A stretch of DNA of 37,076 nt from an uncultured Candidatus Saccharibacteria bacterium (GTDB lineage: Bacteria > Patescibacteriota > Saccharimonadia > Saccharimonadales > Saccharimonadaceae), in the NCBI GenBank assembly GCA_949480205.1, contig CASXXK010000009.1, positions 1 through 37,076 on the forward strand. The letters are read 5' to 3'. This document shows positions 37,018-37,076 of the stretch, in pieces; positions within the stretch are counted from its first letter, which is position 1; every line of letters starts with the position of its first letter. Both the position numbers and the translations under genes were made by a program. The notes beneath the pieces are model-generated. The model ran no database searches, had not been told where the DNA came from, and saw nothing but the letters and a program-made list of their open reading frames with translations.

Positions 37018-37076
37018 TATCCTAATACAGTACTAAGGCAGCGGAGGGGGAAAGCGAAACTACGGGAATGCGAATA
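37018..37076 (-). repeat. Partial lectin-like cassette C13 (3' end only)
   Basis: Minus strand reads SHSRSFAFPLRCLSTVLG; the tail has GGATATG instead of GACATG (one extra base), losing the usual Asp-Met-stop. The rest of the cassette lies outside the window. Confidence 0.85.

Noticed and set aside
1-37076. CRISPR array, prophage or rRNA genes
   Set aside because: No regularly spaced direct repeats, phage structural genes or rRNA sequence were seen.

Overview
The window looks like a chromosomal segment of a Saccharibacteria (TM7 / Patescibacteria) genome, probably from a host- or gut-associated lineage. This is an inference from the gene set: small gene-dense operons, an rpsF-ssb-rpsR-efp block, a type IV pilus locus with Patescibacteria-type pilM/N/O-like genes, leaderless promoters, few biosynthetic genes, a choloylglycine (bile salt) hydrolase, and two secreted cysteine-rich proteins of a kind common in gut Clostridia. 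Standard stop codons including TGA are used.

Layout. 1-5.5 kb: a gene of unknown function, ftsK, then rpsF-ssb-rpsR and efp, with two copies of a 120-nt structured element, and a 50-residue membrane peptide. 5.5-8.6 kb: an 84-residue protein, a RhuM-Fic protein enclosed by two inverted lectin-like cassettes, a TlyA-type rRNA methyltransferase, and a second cassette pair. 8.6-18.8 kb: type IV pilus locus (pilM, pilN-like, pilO-like, a small EF-hand membrane protein, pilB, pilT, pilC, prepilin, a third 120-nt element, a separate hairpin RNA candidate, pilD). 18.8-21.3 kb: GT39-like glycosyltransferase and a Xer recombinase. 21.3-27.2 kb: three cassette units and one single cassette interleaved with ndk, a VanZ-like gene, tRNA-Arg, a bacterial PH protein with a SurA-like membrane protein, tRNA-Gly, a DUF308 protein and tRNA-Thr. 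27.2-30.1 kb, minus strand: bile salt hydrolase, a 137-nt multi-stem element and a deoxyribosyltransferase-like/HD fusion. 30.1-37.1 kb: a membrane protein with a GT2 glycosyltransferase, two tandem secreted cysteine-rich paralogues, tRNA-Ser, and a final partial cassette.

The most striking feature is a dispersed family of about 200-230-bp cassettes (11 complete, 2 cut by the window ends) in intergenic spaces. Each encodes a C-terminal FISUMP/DUF1566-like (C-type-lectin-fold) segment running from VRSG to FPLRCLSTVLDM. The ends are almost invariant at DNA level and the interiors are highly variable. Cassettes usually sit head-to-head in units of about 455 bp with inverted terminal repeats and a conserved palindromic centre; in two units the centre is expanded and holds a gene plus a shared palindrome. 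They have no evident start signals and look like silent donors for varying a surface protein encoded elsewhere, or like mobile coding modules. The type IV pilus genes (possible DNA uptake) and the Xer recombinase lie nearby.

A second unexplained system is the 120-nt element found directly after the stop codons of rpsR, efp and the prepilin gene, whose stems keep pairing through compensatory changes. Many genes have TGnTATAAT 6-7 nt before the ATG, so leaderless transcription from extended -10 promoters seems common here.
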